Source: Treponema sp.
GTDB taxonomy: Bacteria; Spirochaetota; Spirochaetia; Treponematales; Treponemataceae
DNA length: 36,533 nucleotides
Assembly: GCA_022510925.1 (NCBI GenBank)
Contig: JAFLSO010000020.1
Coordinates: 1 to 36,533, forward strand
Reading direction: 5' to 3'
The notes beneath the pieces are model-generated. The model made no database searches and was not told the DNA's origin. It worked only from the letters and a program-made list of their open reading frames with translations. Below are positions 17,075 to 24,192 of this stretch, one piece after another. The position numbers were made by a program, and so were the translations under genes. The number at the start of each line of letters is the position of its first letter. Position 1 is the stretch's first letter.

Positions 17075-17794
17075 ATGGTGAATATTCACAACATCATGGA
17101 AGAGCAGGTCATTACCCGCGTGAACAAGCTTTATGATCAGGTAAAGGAGAAAGGCTCCGCGTGGCTCACGTGCGACTGCGAGAACTGCAGGATGGACACG
17201 GTCAGCTATGTCCTTAACCGCATTCCTCCGCGCTATGTCGTAAGCGGAAGGGGCGTCACGCACAACACCCGCGACCTTAGCGCTGACAACCAGCTTGTGG
17301 CGGACATAGATCAGCTTGGCGTGGAGGGCATGAGGCTCGTGAGCTCCGCAAAGAGGCCGTTCCATAAATCCACGCGGGAGAATTTCACAGCCGTCCTGGA
17401 CAAGCCCGTGTTCAACTTCCCCACGTTCCTGGGCAACGTGTTCGATGGCCAGACGTTCGAGCCGCTCTCGGGCGTGAACATACTGCTGAAACTTAACGGC
17501 AAGCCCGCCGAGATGATGGACATAACATGGCCCAATCCATGCAACACTTTCCAGGCCACGCAGGGAAGCTACTCTTTCTGGTGCCTCCCCGTGCCGTCTG
17601 AGAAAGAGGGCGAGGCACGCACTTTCGACTTCACGCTTGATATAAACGCCGACGGATACCAGAGCGTGACGTTCTCATTCAGCGTACCGGTCACCAGCGA
17701 GAAAATAGACCGCAGGGAAGTGAATTCCACGTTCAGCCTTAACATACAGGACATCTTCCTGTTCAAGGAAGGCGTCGTGAACGAGCAGGAATAG
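17075..17794 (+). CDS. ComFB-domain protein with C-terminal beta-sandwich
   Basis: The protein has 239 residues. Residues 1 to about 60 match the late-competence protein ComFB family: VNIHNIMEEQVITRVNKLY, then three cysteines at C33, C35 and C38 in TCDCENCRMDTVSYVLNRIPPRYVVSGRG. ComFB proteins have been reported as cyclic dinucleotide receptors. Residues of about 110-235 look like a beta-sandwich of the carboxypeptidase-regulatory type (NVFDGQTFEPLSGVNILLKLNG, then FTLDINADGYQSVTFSFSVP), an unusual partner. No signal peptide is seen, so it should be cytoplasmic. The ATG at 17075 is chosen over 17063 because GGAGA sits just before it. It is first in a run with the Bax-inhibitor gene 14 bases downstream. 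Given the c-di-GMP proteins nearby, a signalling role is possible but unproven. Confidence 0.72.
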   Translation: MVNIHNIMEEQVITRVNKLYDQVKEKGSAWLTCDCENCRMDTVSYVLNRIPPRYVVSGRGVTHNTRDLSADNQLVADIDQLGVEGMRLVSSAKRPFHKSTRENFTAVLDKPVFNFPTFLGNVFDGQTFEPLSGVNILLKLNGKPAEMMDITWPNPCNTFQATQGSYSFWCLPVPSEKEGEARTFDFTLDINADGYQSVTFSFSVPVTSEKIDRREVNSTFSLNIQDIFLFKEGVVNEQE

Positions 17795-17808
17795 GACAGG
17801 AGAGAATC

Positions 17809-18540
17809 ATGGAAGAGTACACCAACCAGACGGCGCTTTACCGCCCGTCAGACACAGAGAAACAGGCGTTCCTTACGCGCACATACGGCTGGATGGCGCT
17901 TGCCCTGCTCATAACAGCGGTCACGGCGTTCTTCACGGCCATGTCGGGCCCTCTCATGGGCGCTATCTGGGGAGCGGGAACCGGGCGGCCCGTGCTTTTC
18001 TACGTGCTGGCCATAGCGCAAATCGCCATAGTATGGATCCTGGCGCTGGCAATCCGCAGGATTTCCGTGGGAGCGGCGCTTGTGGCGTTCCTCGCGTACT
18101 CAGTTCTCAACGGACTTACAATGTCGTCCATTTTCTGGGTATTCAACCTTAACTCCATAGCGTACGCGTTCCTGGGAACCGCCGCCATGTTCGCCATGAT
18201 GAGCGTTTACGGCGCCCGCACCAAGCAGAGCCTTGCCAAGGCGGGGCACTATCTTATAATGGCGCTCATAGGGCTCGTGATAGTATCACTCATAAACTCC
18301 CTGGTGACGTTCATACTTAAGATGCCGCTGAGCTGGGTGGACTGGCTCATATCGTTCGCCACCGTGATAATTTTCACCGGACTCACCGCCTATGACACGC
18401 AGAAAATCATGCGCAGCGCGGAGCACGCCACTGACAGCGACGACTACAAGAAAATAGCGATAATAGGCGCGCTTGAGCTTTACCTGGACTTCATAAACAT
18501 TTTCCTGTCCCTGCTGAGGCTTTTCGGGCGCAGAAAATAA
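17809..18540 (+). CDS. Bax inhibitor-1 / YccA family membrane protein
   Basis: The 243-residue protein has seven hydrophobic segments. Family features are the N-terminal FLTRTYGWMALALLITAVTAFF, the central YSVLNGLTMSSIFWVFN, MMSVYGARTKQSLAKAGHY and the C-terminal FTGLTAYDTQKIMRSAE followed by GALELYLDFINIFLSLLRLFG. These are the hallmarks of the BI-1-like group (YbhL/YetJ), studied as pH-dependent calcium leak channels; the substrate here is inferred. Inner membrane. An AGGAGAG ribosome binding site lies before the ATG. It is co-transcribed with the ComFB gene upstream and followed after nine bases by a small unknown gene. Confidence 0.9.
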   Translation: MEEYTNQTALYRPSDTEKQAFLTRTYGWMALALLITAVTAFFTAMSGPLMGAIWGAGTGRPVLFYVLAIAQIAIVWILALAIRRISVGAALVAFLAYSVLNGLTMSSIFWVFNLNSIAYAFLGTAAMFAMMSVYGARTKQSLAKAGHYLIMALIGLVIVSLINSLVTFILKMPLSWVDWLISFATVIIFTGLTAYDTQKIMRSAEHATDSDDYKKIAIIGALELYLDFINIFLSLLRLFGRRK

Positions 18541-18549
18541 GGGGAGCGC

Positions 18550-18828
18550 ATGGTAAGCTTTAAGGATATGCTTTCGCCTGAGTATGAGCAGTTTGAGAGA
18601 AACGCGGACTTTCTGTGGGACTGGGTGCTGTCTGGCCGTCACAGGGAAAGCACGGATCAGGAGCAGTTCATGAAGGCCCTGGAAGAGAGCATATCCTACC
18701 TTAACGGCCTTAAGCTGGATGAGGTTAAATGCATCTGCCGTCATGGTGACATGGCGGAAAAAGTCTCCATGATCATAGACCTCAGGGATTACGTCTACAC
18801 ATCCCTGGAAGACGAGCTGAATTCCTGA
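18550..18828 (+). CDS. Small conserved-looking protein of unknown function
   Basis: The 92-residue protein starts at an ATG with GGGGAG just upstream, nine bases after the Bax-inhibitor stop, so it is the last gene of that run. It is acidic, probably all-helical and cytoplasmic: FKDMLSPEYEQFERNADFLWDWVLSGRH, then ALEESISYLNGLKLDEVKC and IIDLRDYVYTSLEDEL. Two cysteines and a His (KCICRHGD) lie close together. I do not recognise the family. The good ribosome binding site, operon position and protein-like composition support a real gene. Its stop is six bases from the aroB stop on the other strand. Confidence 0.65.
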   Translation: MVSFKDMLSPEYEQFERNADFLWDWVLSGRHRESTDQEQFMKALEESISYLNGLKLDEVKCICRHGDMAEKVSMIIDLRDYVYTSLEDELNS

Positions 18829-18834
18829 GCGAAA

Positions 18835-19947
18835 TCAGACGGACATTATAATCTCGCGGGCCACGTTCTCCTCCACGGGCGTGGCGTATACGTTCGGGGC
18901 GAATTCCACCACTTTTCCTATTCCGTCCTGCACCACGAACCGAAGCGTTCCGTTCCTTGTCTTTTTGTCAGTGTAAAGTTTTCTTACAAGGCCCTCGCGG
19001 TCTATGTAATCTGGAATCTTCACAGGGAGGGAGGCCTTTCTAAGAAGCGACCTTACGCGCTCCGCTTCCTCATGCGTGACATGACCCAGCCTTTCCGAAA
19101 GCTCAAGCTGCGCTGAAAGTCCTATTGACACAGCCTCTCCGTGCAGGAGCCTGTAGCCGCTGCATGTCTCTACGGCGCGGCCCACCGTGTGGCCCAGGTT
19201 CAGAATCTCGCGGAGGCCTGTCTCCCTCTCGTCCTTCATCACAACCTGATACTTTATGCGGCAATTGCGCTCGCACACATGGGCGCAGGCGCTCTCATCC
19301 AGGGAGTAGACTCTGTCCATGTTATCCTCAAGCCACTCGAAAAAATCCCTGTCCGCTATGCACGCGTGCTTTATGGTCTCGGCCATGCCGCTGTGAAGCT
19401 CGCGCGGGTCCAGTGTCCGCCATGCCGTGGCGTCTATGTACACTTTCTCAGGCTGATTGAACATGCCGATAAGATTTGTTGCCAGAGGGGTGTCCACGGC
19501 GGTCTTACCGCCTATGGATGCGTCCGCGGCGGAAAGCAGAGTGGTCGCGTAATTTATGAATGGAACCCCGCGCCCGTAGGTGCCGGCAAGAAATCCCGCC
19601 AAATCGGTGACCACGCCGCCGCCCACCGCCAGCACGAAGCAGTCGCGCCTGTAGCCCGCGGCCAGCATGCTGTCCTCTATCTGCGCCTTTACCTCGCGCG
19701 TCTTGCTTTTCTCTCCGGCCTCAAAAGGAAACACCTGCACGGAATATCCCTCGCGCTCCAGAAGCTCTGAAAGAGGCCGCGCGTAGAGGGGAAGCACGTT
19801 GCTGTCCGTGATGATGGCGCATTTTTTCAAGCCGCCCGCAAGTCCGCCTTTTAAGTCTTCCGCAAGCTTATTGAAAAGACCGAATCCTATCTCTATGCTG
19901 TAAGTGTCATCCACTACTCTCTTAAGTTCCACCGTAAAAACGCTCAT
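18835..19947 (-). CDS. aroB: 3-dehydroquinate synthase (AroB)
   Basis: Second step of the shikimate pathway, using NAD and a divalent metal such as zinc to close the ring of DAHP. The 370-residue protein has the NAD-binding AVGGGVVTDLAGFLAGTYGRG, the family segment INYATTLLSAADASIGGKTAVD, the metal-site region HSGMAETIKHACIAD, and NLGHTVGRAVE plus LLHGEAVSIG. Normal length. The ATG at 19947 is preferred to that at 19953, because the promoter -10 box ends at 19954 and transcription should start at 19947; no ribosome binding site is seen. It is the only shikimate gene in the window and is probably transcribed alone. Confidence 0.94.
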   Translation of the reverse strand: MSVFTVELKRVVDDTYSIEIGFGLFNKLAEDLKGGLAGGLKKCAIITDSNVLPLYARPLSELLEREGYSVQVFPFEAGEKSKTREVKAQIEDSMLAAGYRRDCFVLAVGGGVVTDLAGFLAGTYGRGVPFINYATTLLSAADASIGGKTAVDTPLATNLIGMFNQPEKVYIDATAWRTLDPRELHSGMAETIKHACIADRDFFEWLEDNMDRVYSLDESACAHVCERNCRIKYQVVMKDERETGLREILNLGHTVGRAVETCSGYRLLHGEAVSIGLSAQLELSERLGHVTHEEAERVRSLLRKASLPVKIPDYIDREGLVRKLYTDKKTRNGTLRFVVQDGIGKVVEFAPNVYATPVEENVAREIIMSV

Positions 19948-19953
19948 GCGCAT

Positions 19954-19982
19954 ATACTAGCACTTGACTTTTTATTTTTCAA
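19954..19982 (-). promoter_or_regulatory. aroB promoter, predicted leaderless
   Basis: On the minus strand TTGAAA (19982-19977), 17 bases, then TAGTAT (19959-19954). Six bases separate this from the ATG at 19947, where transcription should begin. The ATG at 19953 would lie upstream of the transcript. Confidence 0.6.
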
Positions 19983-20015
19983 CAGCGGACAAAGACGCAT
20001 CACAAGGCAGTGGGC

Positions 20016-20579
20016 CTATGAGGTATAAAATTCTTTCTCTATTACCGCGTATATCCGCCTGCAAAGCGCGTCCGGCTCGAAGTCAGAGGAGCTCACGAAA
20101 TAAAGCGCGCCGCCTTTTATCACGGGGACCAGGTCGGTCACATTCGCGGAGAACCTGAACCATGCCTGCATGTAAATCCATCCGCTTCCGCTCTTGTAGC
20201 GCTCGTTGAATGTGAGGGGGCTTTTTATGCAGACAGGCTCCACGTAAGTCTCATTCCCCGGGCTGCATGAGGCGCACAGCTCCTGCACGCCGCAGTAAAG
20301 CCTGTGCGCCTCAAGAAGAAGGCTCTGGTCATGCTCGGTGGAGCTGTCCCTGGGAGAAAGGACCGCCCTGTAGCTCCTTACAACGCGCTCCCTGAATTCC
20401 TCCTCGCTTATGGTCACGGCATCCTTAAGTCTTCTTGCGGCCTGCTCCGCATCATTTTCGGCCCTGCCCGCCTCCACGCCCGCATGACCGTCTCCGTATG
20501 CGGCCTTGTATCTTCCCAGGGAATTCTCAAACGCACTTACGGCATCCATTCCGCTTAAACTCTCGGGGCTCCGCGCCAT
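20016..20579 (-). CDS. Protein of unknown function
   Basis: The protein has 187 residues. The ATG at 20579 is chosen because GAAGGA lies about nine bases before it; a TTG at 20597 is the other candidate. No signal peptide or membrane helix is seen. The N-terminal half is helical and charged (GRYKAAYGDGHAGVEAGRAEND, ARRLKDAVTISEEEFRERVV). The C-terminal half looks like mixed alpha/beta, with IYMQAWFRFSANVTDLVPVIKGGALYFVSSSDF. Five cysteines include CASC. I do not recognise the family. It lies upstream of aroB on the same strand, but aroB has its own promoter in the 68-base gap. It is divergent from the GGDEF gene at 20659. Confidence 0.55.
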   Translation of the reverse strand: MARSPESLSGMDAVSAFENSLGRYKAAYGDGHAGVEAGRAENDAEQAARRLKDAVTISEEEFRERVVRSYRAVLSPRDSSTEHDQSLLLEAHRLYCGVQELCASCSPGNETYVEPVCIKSPLTFNERYKSGSGWIYMQAWFRFSANVTDLVPVIKGGALYFVSSSDFEPDALCRRIYAVIEKEFYTS

Positions 20580-20611
20580 TCTGACCGTCCTTCTCAAAAA
20601 AAATATTTCTG

Positions 20612-20641
20612 TTGTTAGAATAACATATTTTCTGTTATAAT
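20612..20641 (+). promoter_or_regulatory. Promoter of the degenerate-GGDEF gene with inverted repeat
   Basis: TTGTTA (20612-20617), an 18-base spacer and a perfect TATAAT (20636-20641). An inverted repeat ATAACA / TGTTAT (20620-20625 and 20633-20638, seven-base spacer) overlaps the -10 box, and a related GTTGTTA lies at the -35. It could be a repressor site, but the pattern is short and AT-rich. Confidence 0.45.
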
Positions 20642-20658
20642 GAAAGCAGAGGAAATGT

Positions 20659-22302
20659 ATGGGGAAGCTGAAAACTAAGGAGCGCAGGCTTATTTACGCG
20701 GTCACGTTCATGCTGCTTGCGGGCCTGTCCATATTCGTCCTGGCTTACTCGCACGGCTCCTCCAGCGTAAAGCTGTTCCATGGAGAGGGACTGGACTTAA
20801 ACCAGGGATGGTACTATTACACAGACACCGGGCAGAAAAACTACATAGACTCACTGCCCGTGAAGATTCCCGCAGTCAACTCCATAGCCACTATATATCA
20901 TCTGATAGACACCCCGCAGAATCTGTCTTACCTCAGTTTCTACACGCACCATCAGAACGTGAGGGTGACGCATAACGGGGAACCAGTATACACGTATCAG
21001 CAGACGCACAAGCCGTCATGGCTCGCTTCATACCGCTCGTTCCACCACATAATACAGATACCGCCGTTCGGCACAGGGGAGCTGGCCATAGAGACGGAGG
21101 GGCTCATGGGCAGGTACGGCGGGGAATTCAGCCGCGTGTACATAGGCGACCAGTTCGGCATAATGAACAACATATTCAGGACCCGCCTTCTGAAAATTAT
21201 CATGGGAGCGGTACTGATAGTGCTAGGAATATTCATAACAGTGATAACGATTCTGTTCACGCCGCCCGCAAAAAGGGAGTTCGCGGAATTCTATTTCTCC
21301 CTGTTGATGATAGTGATAGGCATCTGGCAGATTGAGGAGTCCAGAATACTTCAGTTCTTCATAGGGAGCCAGAGCCTTCACTGGATTCTTGAGTACGTGC
21401 TGCAGCTTGCCATACTCATGCTCTCCTATCTTTTTTTCTCCGACATAAATCCCGCCAAAGGCAGCATAAGCGAGGTGGTGATTTTCTGGACGGACCTAGC
21501 GGTGGTGCTAATCCTTACGCTTCTTCAGGTGACGGGCGCGGTGCAGCTCAGCGACAGCGTGACAGTCCTTCACATAATGTTCATCATCACGCTGTGCTAC
21601 GCCGTCTATATACTGCTCGCGGTGCTCAAGACCATACGCAAGAGCATAAAAATCATCATTATAAGCGCCATAAGCGTAAGCATAGCCCTGTTCATCCTTC
21701 TTATGCTGAACGTTTTCCCCGGCCGTTATCTGGACGCCATAATGGGCATAGGCTTCGTGGTCATGTTCACGGCGTTCACCATACTGATTTACCAGCGCAT
21801 AATAAAACGGTTCGAGGCCCGCATGCAGGAGGAATTCTCAAAGAAGCTGGCCATGCTGGATTTCTCCACGGACGTCTCCAGCAGGAACGCATGGTACGCG
21901 TTCGTGGAGCAGTACAAGGTTCCCAAAAAAGACGCGCAGGGCTACTGCCTTTTCATGCTGGTGATGAGCAACCTTAAGAGCCTGAACGAGACTTACGGCT
22001 ATGTGACGGGCGACAAAGTGCTTAAAGAATTCAGCGCGTGCATCAGAAAGATTTTTATGGGCACGGGCGAGATTTTCCGTGTGGGCGGGAACAAATTCAT
22101 CTGCCTGTGTCCCGGCATAGACGATAGCTCGGCACGGTACATGCTGGATGAATTCCGCGAGATAACCGAGGACCAGAAAGAATCATCACTTAAATTCACC
22201 GCCACAAGCGGATACGCGCTCTTTACGCCGCGCTTCCAGAAAGATTTCTTTGACGCGCAGGACGCCGCGGAGATGAACATGCACATCATAAGACATATGT
22301 GA
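20659..22302 (+). CDS. Membrane protein with periplasmic sensor and degenerate GGDEF domain
   Basis: The 547-residue protein has a first transmembrane helix (about 10-32), a periplasmic jelly-roll-like part (about 40-170, with LNQGWYYYTDTGQ and FHHIIQIPPFGTGELAIETEG, as in the 7TMR-DISM sensors), seven helices (about 175-380), then a GGDEF-like domain (about 390-545). The catalytic signature is lost: the motif reads GGNKF at residues 476-480, and the usual DxLTGLxNR reads LDFSTDVSSRN. The metal and GTP segment reads SNLKSLNETYGYVTGD. It is therefore probably not an active diguanylate cyclase but may bind nucleotide or signal by contact. An AGAGGAAA ribosome binding site precedes the ATG. It converges on the EAL gene, with stops six bases apart. 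Confidence 0.8.
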   Translation: MGKLKTKERRLIYAVTFMLLAGLSIFVLAYSHGSSSVKLFHGEGLDLNQGWYYYTDTGQKNYIDSLPVKIPAVNSIATIYHLIDTPQNLSYLSFYTHHQNVRVTHNGEPVYTYQQTHKPSWLASYRSFHHIIQIPPFGTGELAIETEGLMGRYGGEFSRVYIGDQFGIMNNIFRTRLLKIIMGAVLIVLGIFITVITILFTPPAKREFAEFYFSLLMIVIGIWQIEESRILQFFIGSQSLHWILEYVLQLAILMLSYLFFSDINPAKGSISEVVIFWTDLAVVLILTLLQVTGAVQLSDSVTVLHIMFIITLCYAVYILLAVLKTIRKSIKIIIISAISVSIALFILLMLNVFPGRYLDAIMGIGFVVMFTAFTILIYQRIIKRFEARMQEEFSKKLAMLDFSTDVSSRNAWYAFVEQYKVPKKDAQGYCLFMLVMSNLKSLNETYGYVTGDKVLKEFSACIRKIFMGTGEIFRVGGNKFICLCPGIDDSSARYMLDEFREITEDQKESSLKFTATSGYALFTPRFQKDFFDAQDAAEMNMHIIRHM

Positions 22303-22308
22303 CGTAGG

Positions 22309-24192
22309 CTAGCGCTCTATGAACTTAAGGAAAGCGGCTTTTGGCATGGGACGGGCATAATAGAATCCCTGTATGCCGTCACATCCCAGGATGGATATTC
22401 CCACCGCTATCTCCTCTGTCTCCACACCCTCTGCCACCACCTTGCATCCTATGCGCCGCACCATGTCAATCTGGCTCTCCAGAAGAAGCATGGCCTTTTT
22501 GTTTCCGCCTGAGAATGCGGGTATGACTATGGAGCGGTTCAGCTTTATGACGCTCAGCGGAAGCGAGAGTATCCTGTTAAGCGATGAGTACCCCGTCCCG
22601 AAATCGTCCAGTGAGAAATTTATACCCATGTCATGCAGGCGCTGTATGTTCTTGTCCACTATGCTGTCCATGGTGTCGCTGGCGGTCTCGGTTATCTCCA
22701 GGTTTATGAGAGCAGGCTCCACGTTATATTTATGCAGCATGGCGGAGATGTTCTCAACCAGATTTGTCTGAAGGCATTCCGCCACTGAAAGATTCATCTG
22801 TATGTTCTGTATGCCGTAGCTCTCAAACTGCTTCTCGGAGAGGGTCTTGCACACCTCCTCCAGGACGAACTGCCCTATCTCTATTATGCAGCCGCTCCGC
22901 TCCGCTATGGGGATGAACACCTCAGGGGGAATGAACGCGCCCGAGTCATTCTTCATGCGGACCAGAGCCTCCGCGCAGTTGAAAGTATGCTCATCAGAGA
23001 AATATATGGGCTGATAATAGACCTCAAGCCTGTTCTCGGTTACGGCGGTGCGCACAAGATGCTCTATCTCGCGCAGGTAGCTCTCCTGGTACAGGTCCAG
23101 GTTCTCGGGGGAGACGCTCGATATGTTCTTCTCCATCCCCTCCTGCATGACGGCCGCCAGTATGCTGCGTATTCCCATCACGGTGGTGGCATACTTGGGG
23201 CACTCGAAAAGACAGCACGTGAACGGCACCTTTGTGTTCTGCATTCCGCGCATTATGTTCTCCAGGACTTTTCTGGCGAATTCCTCCCTGCTGCCGTTCA
23301 CCACCACCAGATAATTCCCCTCGGAGAATTTAAACATCAGGCTCTTCTTGGCGTATGTGCGGAATTCCTCAAAGATGCGCTTCTCCAGATAATTCTTCCT
23401 GTCGGAGCCCACGTGCTCTATGAGCGTGTTTATGTCATGCACGCAGAGGGCTATGCAGTACATGGGCACCTTTCCCTGCATGCGCCGCGAGCACAGCGCC
23501 ACAAAGCCCATCTCATTCAGAAGCCCCTGATCATCGTCCACGAATTCATCGGGATTCTGCAGAGTGAAGAACGTTATGGCGCACAGAATCACCAGGACGA
23601 ACTGCTGCACCACAAGCTTGGGGAAAAGTAATTCCACCGCTATGCCCGTGAGCGCTATTATCATCATCAGAGGAACCACCACGGCCCTCTCGTGCGATAT
23701 GAACCGCCTGTGGCTCATGCTTATGTTCACGACCACGGCCACACAGTGCACGTAAACGAAAACATAGAGCAGGAACATATATTTTCCGCCCACATAGATT
23801 TTCCTGTAGCGGTCTATGGTGAAAAGAATGCCCGTAAAATAGTTGGCCGCAAGGAGCACCACGGTGGCCACTATGGGGGTTATTATCGTGGCGCGCATGA
23901 TATGTTTTTTACCGCGGAAATTTATAAGGTCCATGGCGTACAGAATCCACAGGACACCCTCCGCCGCGTCAAACAGTATTACCAGATAGTTCGTTATCTC
24001 CACGAGCACGGCGCTCTTCCCCTCCAGCACTATCGTAAGCAGGCTGAAAAGCGACGCGAGCCACATTATGATTATTATGGCCAGAAAAATCTTGTTCTGC
24101 AGGATATTCATGTACCTGCGCAGCAGGAACGATATTATGAGCGCGCTGTCTATGATAAGGGCGCAGACATCGAACCACACGTTATAATTCAT
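22309..24192 (-). CDS. Membrane EAL-domain protein, catalytic residues intact
   Basis: The 627-residue protein has about seven N-terminal helices (1-220), a degenerate GGDEF-like part (about 230-370, with SEGNY where GGDEF is expected) and an EAL domain (about 380-625). The phosphodiesterase residues are all in place: E408 in CAEALVRM, Asn in NLSVAE, LEITET, D529-D530 in DDFGTGYSS, Lys in VIKLNRSI, EGVET and IQGFYYARPM. The family cleaves c-di-GMP to pGpG, so activity is likely. The start overlaps the end of the preceding degenerate-EAL gene by 11 bases, indicating coupled translation. The first residues (NVWFDVCALI) resemble that neighbour, so the pair arose by duplication. Confidence 0.9.
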   Translation of the reverse strand: MNYNVWFDVCALIIDSALIISFLLRRYMNILQNKIFLAIIIIMWLASLFSLLTIVLEGKSAVLVEITNYLVILFDAAEGVLWILYAMDLINFRGKKHIMRATIITPIVATVVLLAANYFTGILFTIDRYRKIYVGGKYMFLLYVFVYVHCVAVVVNISMSHRRFISHERAVVVPLMMIIALTGIAVELLFPKLVVQQFVLVILCAITFFTLQNPDEFVDDDQGLLNEMGFVALCSRRMQGKVPMYCIALCVHDINTLIEHVGSDRKNYLEKRIFEEFRTYAKKSLMFKFSEGNYLVVVNGSREEFARKVLENIMRGMQNTKVPFTCCLFECPKYATTVMGIRSILAAVMQEGMEKNISSVSPENLDLYQESYLREIEHLVRTAVTENRLEVYYQPIYFSDEHTFNCAEALVRMKNDSGAFIPPEVFIPIAERSGCIIEIGQFVLEEVCKTLSEKQFESYGIQNIQMNLSVAECLQTNLVENISAMLHKYNVEPALINLEITETASDTMDSIVDKNIQRLHDMGINFSLDDFGTGYSSLNRILSLPLSVIKLNRSIVIPAFSGGNKKAMLLLESQIDMVRRIGCKVVAEGVETEEIAVGISILGCDGIQGFYYARPMPKAAFLKFIER

